Shown here one piece after another: positions 1 through 10,285 of a DNA stretch of 64,000 nucleotides. The notes under the pieces are model-generated. The model was not told where the DNA came from. It was given only the letters and a program-made list of their open reading frames with translations, and did no database searches. Location of the stretch: positions 372,001 to 436,000 of the forward strand of contig CAJZBQ010000048.1 in the NCBI GenBank assembly GCA_914767885.1, in the 5' to 3' direction. Source of the stretch: Blepharisma stoltei. Lineage: Eukaryota > Ciliophora > Heterotrichea > Heterotrichida > Blepharismidae. Position 1 is the first letter of the stretch; the number at the start of each line of letters is the position of its first letter. The translations under genes and the position numbers were made by a program.

Positions 1-66
1 ATGGATACAGAGAATTCCATTTTTAATATAATGGGCATGTTAAAGCCCTTTTGCATTTCTAAATAA
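1..66 (+). CDS. Possible C-terminal tail of a gene entering from the left
   Basis: An open frame runs from the first base of the window to a TAA at 64-66 (21 codons, ending KPFCISK). It could be the end of a gene that begins upstream. It is too short to assign, and the ATG at position 1 may simply be an internal Met. Bases 67-137 show no coding signal. Confidence 0.25.
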   Translation: MDTENSIFNIMGMLKPFCISK

Positions 67-137
67 GAAAATTATAGATCTATGAAATAAAGAATTTTTA
101 TAAATTAACGACTTGAGTAAATGGAAATTATTTAAGA

Positions 138-2693
138 TTAAAGAATCTGGGCTTTACATCCCCTTTTAAAAAATCCAAAACAGTAGCGAACAAAAATTAT
201 TTAATATAAAAATTTTGATATATGAGTGATAATTATTATAATGAAATCCCTAGCGGAATCTCTTTTTATTCTAAAAAGCTTGCGATTTTAAAACATAAAT
301 TTTACAAATTAAATTAGTTTTTACTGATCAATTTTTACGAAAATGGATTTTTTTTAAATTTAGAAAAAAAAATTACTATAAAAATTTATAAAGATTAGCT
401 CCCCTTTGCTCATGAGTGAAATTTTTTTGATTCCCACAGAGGGGGAGTTAGATGATTCAAATTCCTCACTTGCTATTTTAGTCTGTTTAGATTCCGGCTT
501 TTCTTCTTTATTCTCATCTTTAGTTTCCTCCTTTGCTTTTTTAACCTTTTTAGTTTGTTTAGAAGCCTTTTTAAGTTTTTTCTTATATTTCTCAATTTTT
601 CTTGTCAATCCTGGGCTTAAAGAAATATTGCTTTCACTTTCTTCAGTAATTTTATTCTGTATTACCAATAGCATGGATAAAATGTTATCATCGTTATCTT
701 CAATATTATTTTTCGTCAAAATATCAGTATTAATTGCAAGTGAAAACAAATTCTGCGAAAATTTTTGAAAACTACAATAGCTTCATAATATTCTTATAAC
801 AGATTGTGCTATTTCTTTCTTATTATCAAGCATCAGTTTACTGCTTCCAGCTCCAAAACCTTCTAATATTGATTCAACGTTCTCGATCGAAATTTCTAAA
901 AATTTCTCCCAATTCTCCTTTAAGCCTGGAGTAAATGGGGTCGAATCAGAGAACCGTTTCGAATAATTCAGCAAAGCTAATGATGAAAGTACTGTGTCAA
1001 AATATTCCAAGCTGTTTTGGATAGGGTCATTTGATAAAAAACTAACCGCATAGTCAAGGAAAGCTAGCTCAAACGATTTATATTTAACTGTCAATTTTAG
1101 ACAGTTCGCTACAAAATAGGCTTTTTTCTTCATATGAATTATATAAATTAAAATGGCGACACGTGCCAGCCTACCCTCTTGGCGCAGCAGTACAGACCTT
1201 ATCGCTACGGCGAACTGGGACGGACTCCAGGGGAGCAGTCTTTTTCCTCTAGCTGTTGAAGGAAAGCACTTCGACACCCAATATTCTCCAAGGAGTTGAC
1301 ACTTGGAATCAATCTGCTCCAATCGCCCGTAGCAGGGCCTCAGAAATCCATAAGTACTCAAGACTAAAGCCTCAAGGCAAGAAGGAGACAGAAGGTACCG
1401 AAAGGGCACTAGCAAGAATGATAGACCCTCTGAGCTGGAGTCGAAAAGCGGTAGAACCTTCAGTACGGGAGATCTCTGATGACTGCTATCCTAAAATCCT
1501 AATCCTCTTCATACTCATTTTGGAAAAAATAGAGCTTGTCCTAAAAATGTTATGATAATATATAGAAGCAGTAACTTGCTTATAAAGACTTTGAGCATAA
1601 GGATGTGTATGGTCAAAACATTCTACAATCTTTATTAATTTATTCGCATTTGAGTGCCTATATCCAGGATTAATCCTATCATTGTATAAATTCAAATATT
1701 TCGTAATTGCAGTGAACATAAAATCGAAAATCTCTCTTTTGGAAGGGCCTATTAAATTATTAAACCCTCCACAAACAGTAATCACCATATCTTCTTTATT
1801 CTCTAAATCACTAAAAATCTTATAGAGCCTTGATTTAAAAGCATCCATGCTCTTTGAATTAAATAAGTTTTCTTGCACATTTTCAATGGCATATTCTTGA
1901 TTTTGCTTCAAAAATATTGCTTTGGTAACTTCACTTAAAGCTTCTTCACTGAAGCAAGTGAAATCTGTAGTGTTGTTAAACCTTGAGAATAGGTGCTCAT
2001 AGAGCACGTTAAATGACCTAGATTTTTTAGTTCTCAAGGTATTTACTAAAATAGCCAATTTCCCAATATCGAAATCATTAAGATTGGTAAAGCTCTTCTC
2101 AATAATTCTTTCTAAAATACCAGGACTGTTGAAAAGAGATTCAAAAGTCTCATTGTTTCTCGTAGAAAAAATACAAAAATTCGATATCGTCATTTGCAGA
2201 TTTTTGAACTTTACCACCTAAGTATGGAATTTTTTCCGTGTGTGAAAAGAGGATTCCACATGTGAAGCCCTTTTGATTCCATATGTGGAATCCTCTTTTC
2301 ACACGCGGAAAAAATTCCACACTTAGGTGGTAAAGATCAAAAATCTGCAAATAACGATATCATTTCTGGGAGTCATTCTGTGTTAGCATCCTCTGTTATT
2401 TTTTGAATGGAAAAGCTTAAAGTATTAAGTGCATTCATCTCATCAGTTGTTTCTGCATTAATTCTCATTACATTAAATACCGAAGCTGCTCTTAATACTT
2501 GTTTTGGAGTCATATCCTTTCTATGCATTTGCAAGTATCAGTCCTATATATAGAATACTCTTAAGGCACCCATAATGACTGAGTAGTCTGATGAATCTTT
2601 GAAGCTTCTATCATAATGTGTATTATAATAATCAGTCTTTGAGAAAAATTTCATCCATTCTTTGGCAAGAAGCCTTCTGCTCCATCTTATCAT
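138..2693 (-). CDS. Putative mitochondrial alpha-helical protein, interrupted by three inserts
   Basis: A 564-aa protein is obtained after removing one 15-nt intron (2544-2558) and three inserts (2189-2361, 1135-1513, 157-450); the summed exons are 1695 nt, a multiple of three. The N-terminus (MIRWSRRLLAKEW) is basic and amphipathic, as in mitochondrial presequences. The body is all-helical without an obvious catalytic motif and the C-terminal part is Lys/Glu-rich. TGA is read as Trp at several sites, including the bridge near 783 that joins two otherwise separate open frames, and in the stretch TEWLPEMIS just before the 2189 insert. Start 2693 is the first in-frame ATG. Organellar helical-repeat RNA-binding families (RAP/FAST-like) are a possibility only; I do not recognise the family. 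Confidence 0.7.
157..450 (-). mobile_element. Family A MITE / IES, degenerate copy
   Basis: This 294-bp insert lies at the 3' end of the gene at 138-2693. It is flanked by TTA at 154-156 and 448-450. Despite decay it matches the family A consensus on the minus strand, including the terminal hairpin remnant and the GGGGGAG end at 441-447. Removing it changes the C-terminus to a short tail ending KAQIL and a TAA at 138-140. Confidence 0.75.
1135..1513 (+). mobile_element. SINE-like retroposon insertion in an exon
   Basis: This 379-bp segment is GC-richer than its surroundings and interrupts the gene at 138-2693. The 8-bp direct repeat TCTTCATA occurs at 1127-1134 and 1506-1513. Excision joins the coding sequence as MSMK-KKAYF without a frame change. 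It begins AAAATGGCGA like the insert at 33422 and shares the box GCCTCAAGGC(A/G)AGA with the element inside 59288-60074. No terminal inverted repeats are seen. Confidence 0.7.
2189..2361. mobile_element. Near-perfect palindromic MITE / IES
   Basis: This 173-bp insert is almost entirely an inverted repeat: two arms of about 80 bp around a short spacer near 2262-2275. It is flanked by CGATATC at 2182-2188 and 2355-2361 (TA in the centre). Excision joins LPEMIS to NFCIFS in the gene at 138-2693 in frame. Confidence 0.8.
2544..2558 (-). other. 15-nt intron
   Basis: On the minus strand this reads GTATTCTATATATAG. It contains the only in-frame stop between the ATG at 2693 and the rest of the first gene. 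Confidence 0.85.
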
Positions 2694-2790
2694 TTTAATA
2701 TGATATTAATCCATAGCAATAGCTAAAATGAAATTTATCGAAAAAAATTAATAAACACAAGCTAAAATGCAAAATAAATCTTTGTTTACA

Positions 2791-3498
2791 CTATTTATAT
2801 TTCTTTTTGCTGTTTAGCATTAAAATGTCTATTGTGGAGCATCCAAAAGTCATGCCGCTTTTCCTTATCCTTTTGCTAAAGGTATCAAGCTCAGCAAGCA
2901 TATGAGAGATTTCCTGCTCCTCCTCATAATCTTTTGCATTTATTTCTTTTGTCTCTTTAAGTTTTGGAAGATTCAAATTTTCAACAATAGAGTGCTTTGA
3001 AATGTCTGTTTCAGATGAATTGAGAGATCTGGGTTTACTTAAATTCTTGATACGTTTAGAGCAATTAAATGTATGAGAGATGCCATAGGGGGTCATAATA
3101 TTACGATTATTCAAGCTTGACTCCCTTATTTTTAAAACTCCAGATTTTCTCTCAAGGCTTTCTATATACTTATGACGAAGGGCTAGGGCTTCTCTTTGGT
3201 GTCTGTAAAATGCATCCTCGTTAGTTTTATATACAGATAAACTTCCAATTTCGTTTTTAGGATTTACAAATGATGATTTTTCTGAAAAGTCAGACTCCTT
3301 TGTGTAGCTATAATTCTTGCGATGATACCTAGCTTGAGGCTTTCATTGTAAAAATAGAGGATTGTGAACGTCTTCTAGTTCATGGTGATTTGCTTCAGCG
3401 GTGCTATTTCGCAGAGCATAAGATTTTTTAGCTAATAATTTCTTGGAGAGATTAGAAGTGGCTTCATTTTGGAATGCAGCTTTTCCTTGTACTTTCAT
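2791..3498 (-). CDS. Hypothetical protein, 235 aa
   Basis: The ATG at 3498 opens a 236-codon frame ending with TAA at 2791. One TGA is read as Trp in LFLQWKPQ. The protein is hydrophilic, rich in Lys, Ser and Glu, with no signal peptide or membrane segment. A middle part (DAFYRHQREALALRHKYIE) is probably helical, and a Glu-rich stretch precedes the basic C-terminus (NSKKKYK). It is oriented like its neighbours on both sides. I recognise no domain; such low-complexity proteins are common in ciliates. The frame upstream of the ATG is AT-rich and non-coding, which supports this start. Confidence 0.65.
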
Positions 3499-3891
3499 TT
3501 ATCATTAAAGTGTTGGAATTTAAATTGAAGATTTATAGCAATATAAATTTAAATTTTCAAATAAATTTAATAAATGAAATTTGTTTGGAGTTTAGCTGCT
3601 TTTAATACTACAAGCTGCTTTGATTTGCTAACTTAATGAGCAATAATTTTTTTGAATTAGACTAATTGTAGCTATAATTTTTTCTTACTTCCCAAATTGA
3701 AAAAAAATACAAACTTAATAAAACATTTTCTTAATATTTAAAATTTTGATAAAACCTAATCATCTAAAAGGATTATTTTTCCCCAAATTTTCATAGTCAA
3801 AATTTAGATGAATGGCAATGATACCCCATTGAAGTTAGAGAAATAGCAAGTTTGCGATTATTCGATTAGTTAATTATTAAACTGATAAATA
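3499..3891. other. Intergenic, nothing recognised
   Basis: AT-rich spacer between the 3' end of the kinase gene and the 5' end of the hypothetical gene. I see no repeat or coding signal. Confidence 0.6.
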
Positions 3892-5118
3892 TTACTTTTT
3901 GACTTTTCTCAATGTAAGAGCTGCTTTGCTTTTATGCAAAGTCGTTAATGAACCATTCGAGTTAGATCTGATTAATCTCGGAGTAGAAGAAACATATTTT
4001 GAAGTAGGAGTAGTCAGCAAAGTTTTCGTCTTCAGTGTGCTTTTTCAAAATGATGGACGAGTCGTCGTCTCAACGTTAAGTGATTTCATTTTTTTGGGCT
4101 GGGAAAATTCTTCTTCATCTTCATCAACTTCATCTACAGGCTCTATCGGCAAATGATACAAAACATGCTTATATTTGTCTGTTAGTCCATTTGATTCATC
4201 ATTAAGTATATTTGACAAAATCAAGCATTGCATAACTATTGTCTTCATTTTTAACTTATCATGATAATTTCTTGCATCTTCTAAATGAGATTTAGGAATC
4301 GTTGAATTTTTTCTTGTAATTCAAGGATGATTTAAGGCTAGCTCAGCTGTGTACCGTTCTAGCGGGTTTAATGCTGTTAATCGTAAAAATAAATTTTTAG
4401 CTAAAGGAGGAAAATCGTCTGAAAACTGCCATTCGATATTTTTTAGCTTCCAAGTGTAAGAGCAGACATCGTCGTCTGGCTCAAAAAGTGGATGATGCCC
4501 TTCTATTAGCATATATAAAATCATTCCACAACTCCATATATCAACTTGCTCGTTATAGCAATTAGATAAAACCTGCTCTGGGGCCATATATATCATTGTC
4601 CCTGTTTTTGAATCCAAAAGAGTATCGTAACTAAAGTTTGAGCTCAGGCCGAAATCAGTGATTTTTAAAGATGAAATTGAATTTACTTCAGCGAATAAAA
4701 TGTTTTCAGGCTTCAAATCTCTATGAACTATTTGCCGCTCATGAAAATAAGCAACTCCTTCTAGAATCCCTTTCATAATTTCTGCTGATTCCTGTTCAGT
4801 TAGTTTTCGAGTTTTAATTAAATTCATAAGGGTTCCTCCTCTTAAGAGTTGCATTTCAAGGAAAAATGCGCTTTCACTGTATTTAATTCCTTCAAATTTT
4901 ACAATTTTAGGGTGATCGAGGCTTTGCAGAATTTCAACTTCTTGCATAGCTAATGATATTTCTTTTTCGGTCATTTGGTTTTTAGAAAGCACTTTTACAG
5001 CGACTTCTTTTTTTGTTTTTTTAGAATAGCAGTGATATACAGAGGCATAAGCACCTTCTCCAAGCACATCTATAACGTTGAAGTAGTCAGAAATATCTCG
5101 AGCTATGTTTTCGTCCAT
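3892..5118 (-). CDS. CAMK-like Ser/Thr protein kinase
   Basis: A 408-aa protein with a complete kinase domain at about residues 13-270. The glycine loop is LGEGAYASVY, the ATP lysine is in AVKVLSK, the catalytic loop is HRDLKPENIL, the Mg-binding motif is DFGLS, the activation segment ends MAPEQ, and the domain closes with HPWI, whose Trp is a TGA codon. HPWI and the overall pattern are typical of CAMK-group kinases. The ~140-residue C-terminal extension has an acidic patch (VDEVDEDEEE) and a basic Ser/Thr-rich tail, and contains another TGA-Trp (RPSFWKS). No calmodulin site or EF-hands are evident. ATG at 5118 lies directly upstream of the domain. The exact subfamily cannot be set by eye. 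Confidence 0.9.
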
Positions 5119-5372
5119 TTAAGTTTTTAGTAATTTATTGAAGAAATAGAATTAATCACAAATTTTTCAAGGTTTTAGGATTGTTGAGAAATTGTCTAAA
5201 ACAGGAGATTATTTGATAAATATGTCACTAAAAATGGAATAATAAGGTTTTGTAATTTTCAAAATGGTAAAATAATTTTATTTTAGATATTTTTAGCTAA
5301 TTCCTACACTTTCAGAAGTAGAAATGAACATTTTAAAGATCATTGTTATTGGAATTGCCGTTAAATTAGAGT

Positions 5373-6249
5373 CTACTGAGAGCTTTCTTTATCATTTTCT
5401 TTATTCAATTCTATTTCCATGGCATTTTCAGATGATGTTGACTCACCTTTGGGCTCCTTTTCAGCTTCATTGCTCATTTTATCATGTGCAACAGTCACAT
5501 CTTTTTCAGCAGCTGACACGTCTTCACTGCTTTGCCTTACCCCTTTTGGGTCACTCTCTTCAGGAGTTTCTTCATTTTTATTTTCCTCTTTGGATTCTTC
5601 TTTGGATTCTTCATTGGATTCTTCTTTAGGTTCTTCTTTTTCTTCCTCAGCTAATCCATCATATAGTGCCACGACTTCTTTTTCCATCAAAGTCACAGTT
5701 GGAGTATCATAATTCGTCAGTCTTATCTCTTTTATAGTAGTCTCTGGATGACTTTCTATAAAGTTTTTGGTGCATCTTGCCATAATTTTTGCACATAGAG
5801 GTTTTGGAAAGCCAAAAATGCCACTGGATATAGCTGGTATTGAAATAGATTGTAGTCCCAGCTCATGAGCTTTTTCCAAGCTGCTCATCACTGCTTCTTC
5901 TAATAATTCTGATTCGTGAGACCTTCCGTTATGATAAATTGGTCCTACTGCGTGTATTATATATTTGCAATGGAGCCTTCCAGGACCTGTGACAGCAACC
6001 TGTCCAGTTGGAACAGCGCCATGTTCTCTAACCCATTGGGTACTTTCTTTTTGCACCATCGGACCACCTCGGTCTGAAATAGCGCCTGCAACCCCTCCTC
6101 CATGCATCAAATGGTTATTTGCAGCATTGACTTAATAGAAAATTACCAATTGCGTCAGATTTTTCAGCTGTGATATCATCCTGGATGACTCTTATTGTAA
6201 TATTCCGAAATATCCTTACAACTTCACTCGCAGAATGACTCCTCCACAT
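5373..6249 (-). CDS. Macrodomain (ADP-ribose binding) protein with acidic tail
   Basis: A 286-aa protein after removal of a 16-nt intron (6131-6146) that splits the codon of IVNAANN. The N-terminal two thirds is a macrodomain: DAIVNAANNHLMHGGGVAGAI contains the ADP-ribose Asn and Gly-rich loop, and later VGPIYHNG and PAISSGIFGFP match the second loop, as in MacroD-type ADP-ribosylglycohydrolases. From about residue 185 the protein becomes a Glu/Ser/Lys tail with repeated EESKEES units. The stop is TAG, used rarely in this window. The start ATG at 6249 lies only 7 bp from the ATG of the divergent gene at 6257. Hydrolase activity is inferred from the family. Confidence 0.88.
6131..6146 (-). other. 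16-nt intron
   Basis: GTAATTTTCTATTAAG on the minus strand; removal restores the macrodomain motif IVNAANN. Confidence 0.85.
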
Positions 6250-6256
6250 TATAAAT

Positions 6257-6547
6257 ATGGAACGAATTTATGTCAATCCCCACATAAAGAGAATCACTCC
6301 TACAACCAAAAAGATTATGTCTGATATTAATGCCCATAGACAAACCAAAGGTTCTATCTCCCATAGGGAATCCATTGTAGATGCATTAAAAAAATTGCCT
6401 GAAGATGAAAGAAATGAATATAAAATGTTAAAAACTTTTATGGTTAAACCAAAAAGACAAATGTCAAAAGATACCTTGGAAGTGCCGACTGGGAATAGTT
6501 TGCTTGATGGAATTGCAGGAGAAAGGAGGAAAAGCTGGAATGGTTAG
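6257..6547 (+). CDS. Small basic protein, 96 aa, divergent from the macrodomain gene
   Basis: The ATG at 6257 opens 96 codons to TAG. The product is basic and hydrophilic (RMKLP-type composition, e.g. KPKRQMSKDT), with no membrane segment or recognised domain. It starts 7 bp from the oppositely oriented start at 6249, so the two genes must share their promoter and 5' leaders of almost no length, or one start is annotated too far upstream. Length and codon quality make it a plausible small gene, but expression is unproven. Confidence 0.5.
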   Translation: MERIYVNPHIKRITPTTKKIMSDINAHRQTKGSISHRESIVDALKKLPEDERNEYKMLKTFMVKPKRQMSKDTLEVPTGNSLLDGIAGERRKSWNG

Positions 6548-6938
6548 GATACTCAAAGCCTTTCTTAGGTTGTAAATAGAAAATATTGAATAAAAGTGTT
6601 AATTAAAGGGATTGTTAATTAGTAGCGTAATTGTTGAATTGAGCAAGAGTAGTGAAATTAAGATATCAGAAATATTCTATTAATTTAATTTTTTTCGAAA
6701 TTTAATGTTTTTATCAAAAATTACAAATTCTATAAAGATTTTACTGATACAATCATAATAGTGAATTATATAAAGCTCAAGTTGCTATTTGAAATGCTAT
6801 TTTTACATCAACTATTGCACAAATTAATTTATTTGCCAATATTTAATTTTAGATTTAAATTATTTCTTCAATTATATTTAATTTGCAGTCTATTTTAAGT
6901 AATAAGCCTAAATAATTATTTTAAATCATGATATTAAA
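6548..6938. other. Intergenic, AT-rich
   Basis: Convergent 3' ends flank this stretch. I see no repeat, RNA or coding signal. Confidence 0.6.
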
Positions 6939-9785
6939 TTAAATGTAAGGATGATTACAGTCTCCATTATCGAAATTAAACTTTTCCATATCACATTCAG
7001 GGTCACAAATTCCATTCCCAAGCATTTCATTTTCACAGCAGTCCCCATTATCATAATAACAAATAGCAGTATTGCATTCCAAATCGCACATCCCATCTCC
7101 ATATTTCGCTTCTAAGCACGAGCACGCTATAGGTGAGTCTATTCCTCCTCCCACGCAATCTCCATTATCATAATCTTTATAAGAATAATTACACTCAGAA
7201 TTGCAAACCCCATTTCCCAACATTTCTGGCTTGCAGCAGTCACCTTGGTCAAAGAAACATAATGGAATATTGCACTCAACTTCACATATATTATTGCCAA
7301 GGAGATCTGGACTGCAAGGGCACGCAGAAGGAACGCTGCATTCCTTAGCGTCAAACTTATAACCCTCTTGGTAGCACTCTAGATGGCAATGGCCATTGTG
7401 AAGTAGCTCTCCAGTGCAGCAATCTCCCATATCATAATTGCATTCAGGCCTCATACATTCATAGTCGCATATATTATTTCCTAATTGTGAATGATCACAA
7501 GGGCACTCTGTTATCCCTTTGCAATCACCCATATCAAAATCTTTTGAAACTGTAAAGCAAGCTGGGTCACATATAGAATTCCCAAGCATTCAATTGTCAC
7601 AGCAGTCTCCATAGTCATAGCCACAAAAGCTAGTCACGCACTCCCATTGGCAAACTCCATCACCTAGCAAACTTGGATCACAGTTGCATTGTGGCCTATA
7701 ATTGCAAAATCCATTGTCATAGTCTAATTCATAATAATAGCACTCATAGTCGCATTTCTCATTTTCCAGCATTTCTGGCGTGCAACAGTCACCATGATCA
7801 AATAAGCAGGCATCATATAGGCATTCAGGGTTGCATTCTCCATTTCCCAGCAACGATTCATCACAAGGACAATGTATAGTTTGACAATCTCCACCATCAA
7901 AATCAAAAGCTTCAGCGTAGCACATGAGGTCGCATATTCCATTAGAAATCATCCATCCTTCACAACAATCTCCAAAATCAAATCCACATTCCTCATTTAC
8001 GCATTCCCAATTGCATGACTTGTTTCCAAGCTTGTTTTTATCACATTTGCATTCTTCTTTAGCTGGCAAGCATTTCAGACCGTCCCAGTTAAATTGAGGT
8101 GCATAACATTCGTAATCGCATTGATCGTTATTTAGAAGTTTCCTATCACAACAGTCTCCAAGGTCAAATGCGCATCCAGGGAGTAAGCATTCTTTATCGC
8201 ATTTTCCATCTCCAAGTTGGCGAACTTCACATGGGCATTCATTTTTCTTCACACAAAGGAAATCAAATGGATTATACAGACAAGCGACGTCGCAAAAATC
8301 ATTGCTAAGCATCCATGATTCGCAGCAATCTCCTAAATCAAATCCACATGCAGGATTATAGCAGTCTAAATCACATCTTCCATCTCCTAATTTCTCTAAG
8401 TCGCAGTGGCACATTTCTTTTAAACAGTCATTGTTATCATAGCTGTGGCGCATAAAGTTGCATTCCTGGTCACATATGCCATTAGCGAGCTTTGCTGCGT
8501 CACAGCAGTCTCCCAAATCATAGTCGCATTCTTCATTATTGCACTCTTCATCACAAACAAAGTTTCCTCTTTTCGTAAGGTCACATTTACAGCTATTATT
8601 AACTCCGTTACAGTCAAAGTTATCCCAGTTAAACTGAGGAGCGTAACAAATCATGTCACAATGTCCGTCCCCGAGAAGGCTATAATCACAACAATCTCCC
8701 CCATCCCAGCCACACTCTGCAGTTAAACAGTCTTGGTCACATTGGCCGTTTCCTAATAGTTTTCTATCACATTTGCACACTAGCCCTTCACATTCTCCAT
8801 TGTCATAATTATGAATAGGTACATTGCATTGGGAGTCGCAAAATCCATTTCCGATCATTCAAGGCTCGCAGCAATCTCCAAAATCATAGCCACATTCTGG
8901 AGTCGAGCATTTCCAGTTGCATTCTCCTTCTCCTAGCACTTCAGGAGGACATTTGCAGTCTTTCGAAATTGGCTTGCAGTCTCCATAATCATATTTGAAT
9001 TTCAAAGTATAGCATTCAACATCACATACACCATTTTTCACTTTATTTTCATCACAGCAATCTCCCATATCAAATCCGCACCTATCAGACAAACATTCTA
9101 TATCACATATCCCATTTCCTAATTTTTTATAATTGCAATTGCAAGGTTCTTTATCTTCACAGTCGCCTCCATCAAAATTAAAAGTAGGACTGTTACACCA
9201 TGGATCACAAATTCCATTCTTAAGCATCCAATTTTGACAGCAGTCTCCATAGTCAAAACTACAAACTTCTATATTGCATTCTGGGTGGCAGACTCCGTCC
9301 CCCAAAAGTATATCTTCGCATGGGCACATTGAAGGGGCGTCTGCAAAGCATTTTGGGCCGTTCCAATCGAATTGCCAGGAATGGCATTCTGGAGTGCATA
9401 CTCCACTTTTAAGAGCTGATAAATCACAACAGTCTCCAAGATCATATAAACATTCCAAAGTTACGCATTCACGATCACAGACATGATTGCCAAGCATGCT
9501 TGGGTCACATTTGCATTCAGGAATATTTAAGCATAAACCTCCATCATATTGATATCTGGCAGTATTGCAGGCTGGATCACAAACATTATTGTGTAGCATT
9601 CAGGGCTCGCAGCAATCGCCCATATCGAAGTTGCATCCAGAGCTAACGCATTCTCAGTTGCAAACTTTGTCGCCTAGCTTTGATTCAGGGCAGTTGCATC
9701 GATTTTTTGTGTCGTAAGGACTTATTTGGCTCTGTTCAGGTAATAAGTATGCTAACGATAAGTTAACGATAAAATAGAGTATCAT
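6939..9785 (-). CDS. Secreted protein made of about 30 Lin12/Notch (LNR) repeats
   Basis: One 948-aa frame when TGA is read as Trp (most TGA codons sit in the conserved W-M-L position before NG.CD). A signal peptide (MILYFIVNLSLAYLLP) is followed by about 15 pairs of cysteine-rich modules. Module type 1 has the pattern LGxxxCDxEC...C.xDxGDCC; type 2 has ML.NG.CDxxC...xDxGDC. This is the Ca-binding LNR fold otherwise found in threes in Notch receptors, in pappalysins and in GNPTAB. No transmembrane segment, GPI signal, EGF repeat or catalytic domain follows; the protein ends soon after the last module (NHPYI). A few modules have lost the acidic loop (e.g. WDGLKC, FDFLC). The role is unknown; an extracellular coat, cyst wall or granule matrix protein is conceivable. 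Confidence 0.9.
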
Positions 9786-10285
9786 TTTTATTTTTGATTT
9801 TGTTAATAGTAATTTACACAAATCCTTTTTACATCATATCATGGATTTGATATAGCAATGTATTTTGAAGAAAGAACATTTTTCTAATAAAAATTGCATG
9901 AAATTAATTTTCTATTTGCTCACTAACAATGAGCAGATATTTTATGAGCTTTTGTTTAGTTTAGATAAGTTATCCTAGTTATAAGCGATGCGGCATGGCA
10001 TGACTCATTAGGAGGAAATAGAAGATTTTCAGTTTTAAATATTCATTATAGTCAAAAGCAGTATGTTAATTATTTTATTATTGTTCTATCTAAATACAAT
10101 TATTATATTTTATGATTTTTAAAAAATAGAAAAGCTATTATGTGCCAGTATATCAAATCTTATAAAGATTAATAGAGTAGTATCATGCAATTATTAATAG
10201 CTTTAAAATCTTTATAGTTTCTAATAGTTTTACCTCCTAATTGTCTAAAGCTATTATTTAGAATTTATTAGATATTTCCTAATAA
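9786..10285. other. Divergent intergenic region
   Basis: 500 bp between the 5' ends of the LNR gene and the RCC1 gene, so it should hold both promoters. Sequence is AT-rich with repeated TTATAAAGATTAATAG-like stretches near 10150-10240; no clear motif could be named. Confidence 0.5.

Noticed and set aside
7133-9486. Several plus-strand and alternate-frame ORFs within the LNR gene
   Set aside because: They are frame shadows of the cysteine-rich repeat coding sequence.
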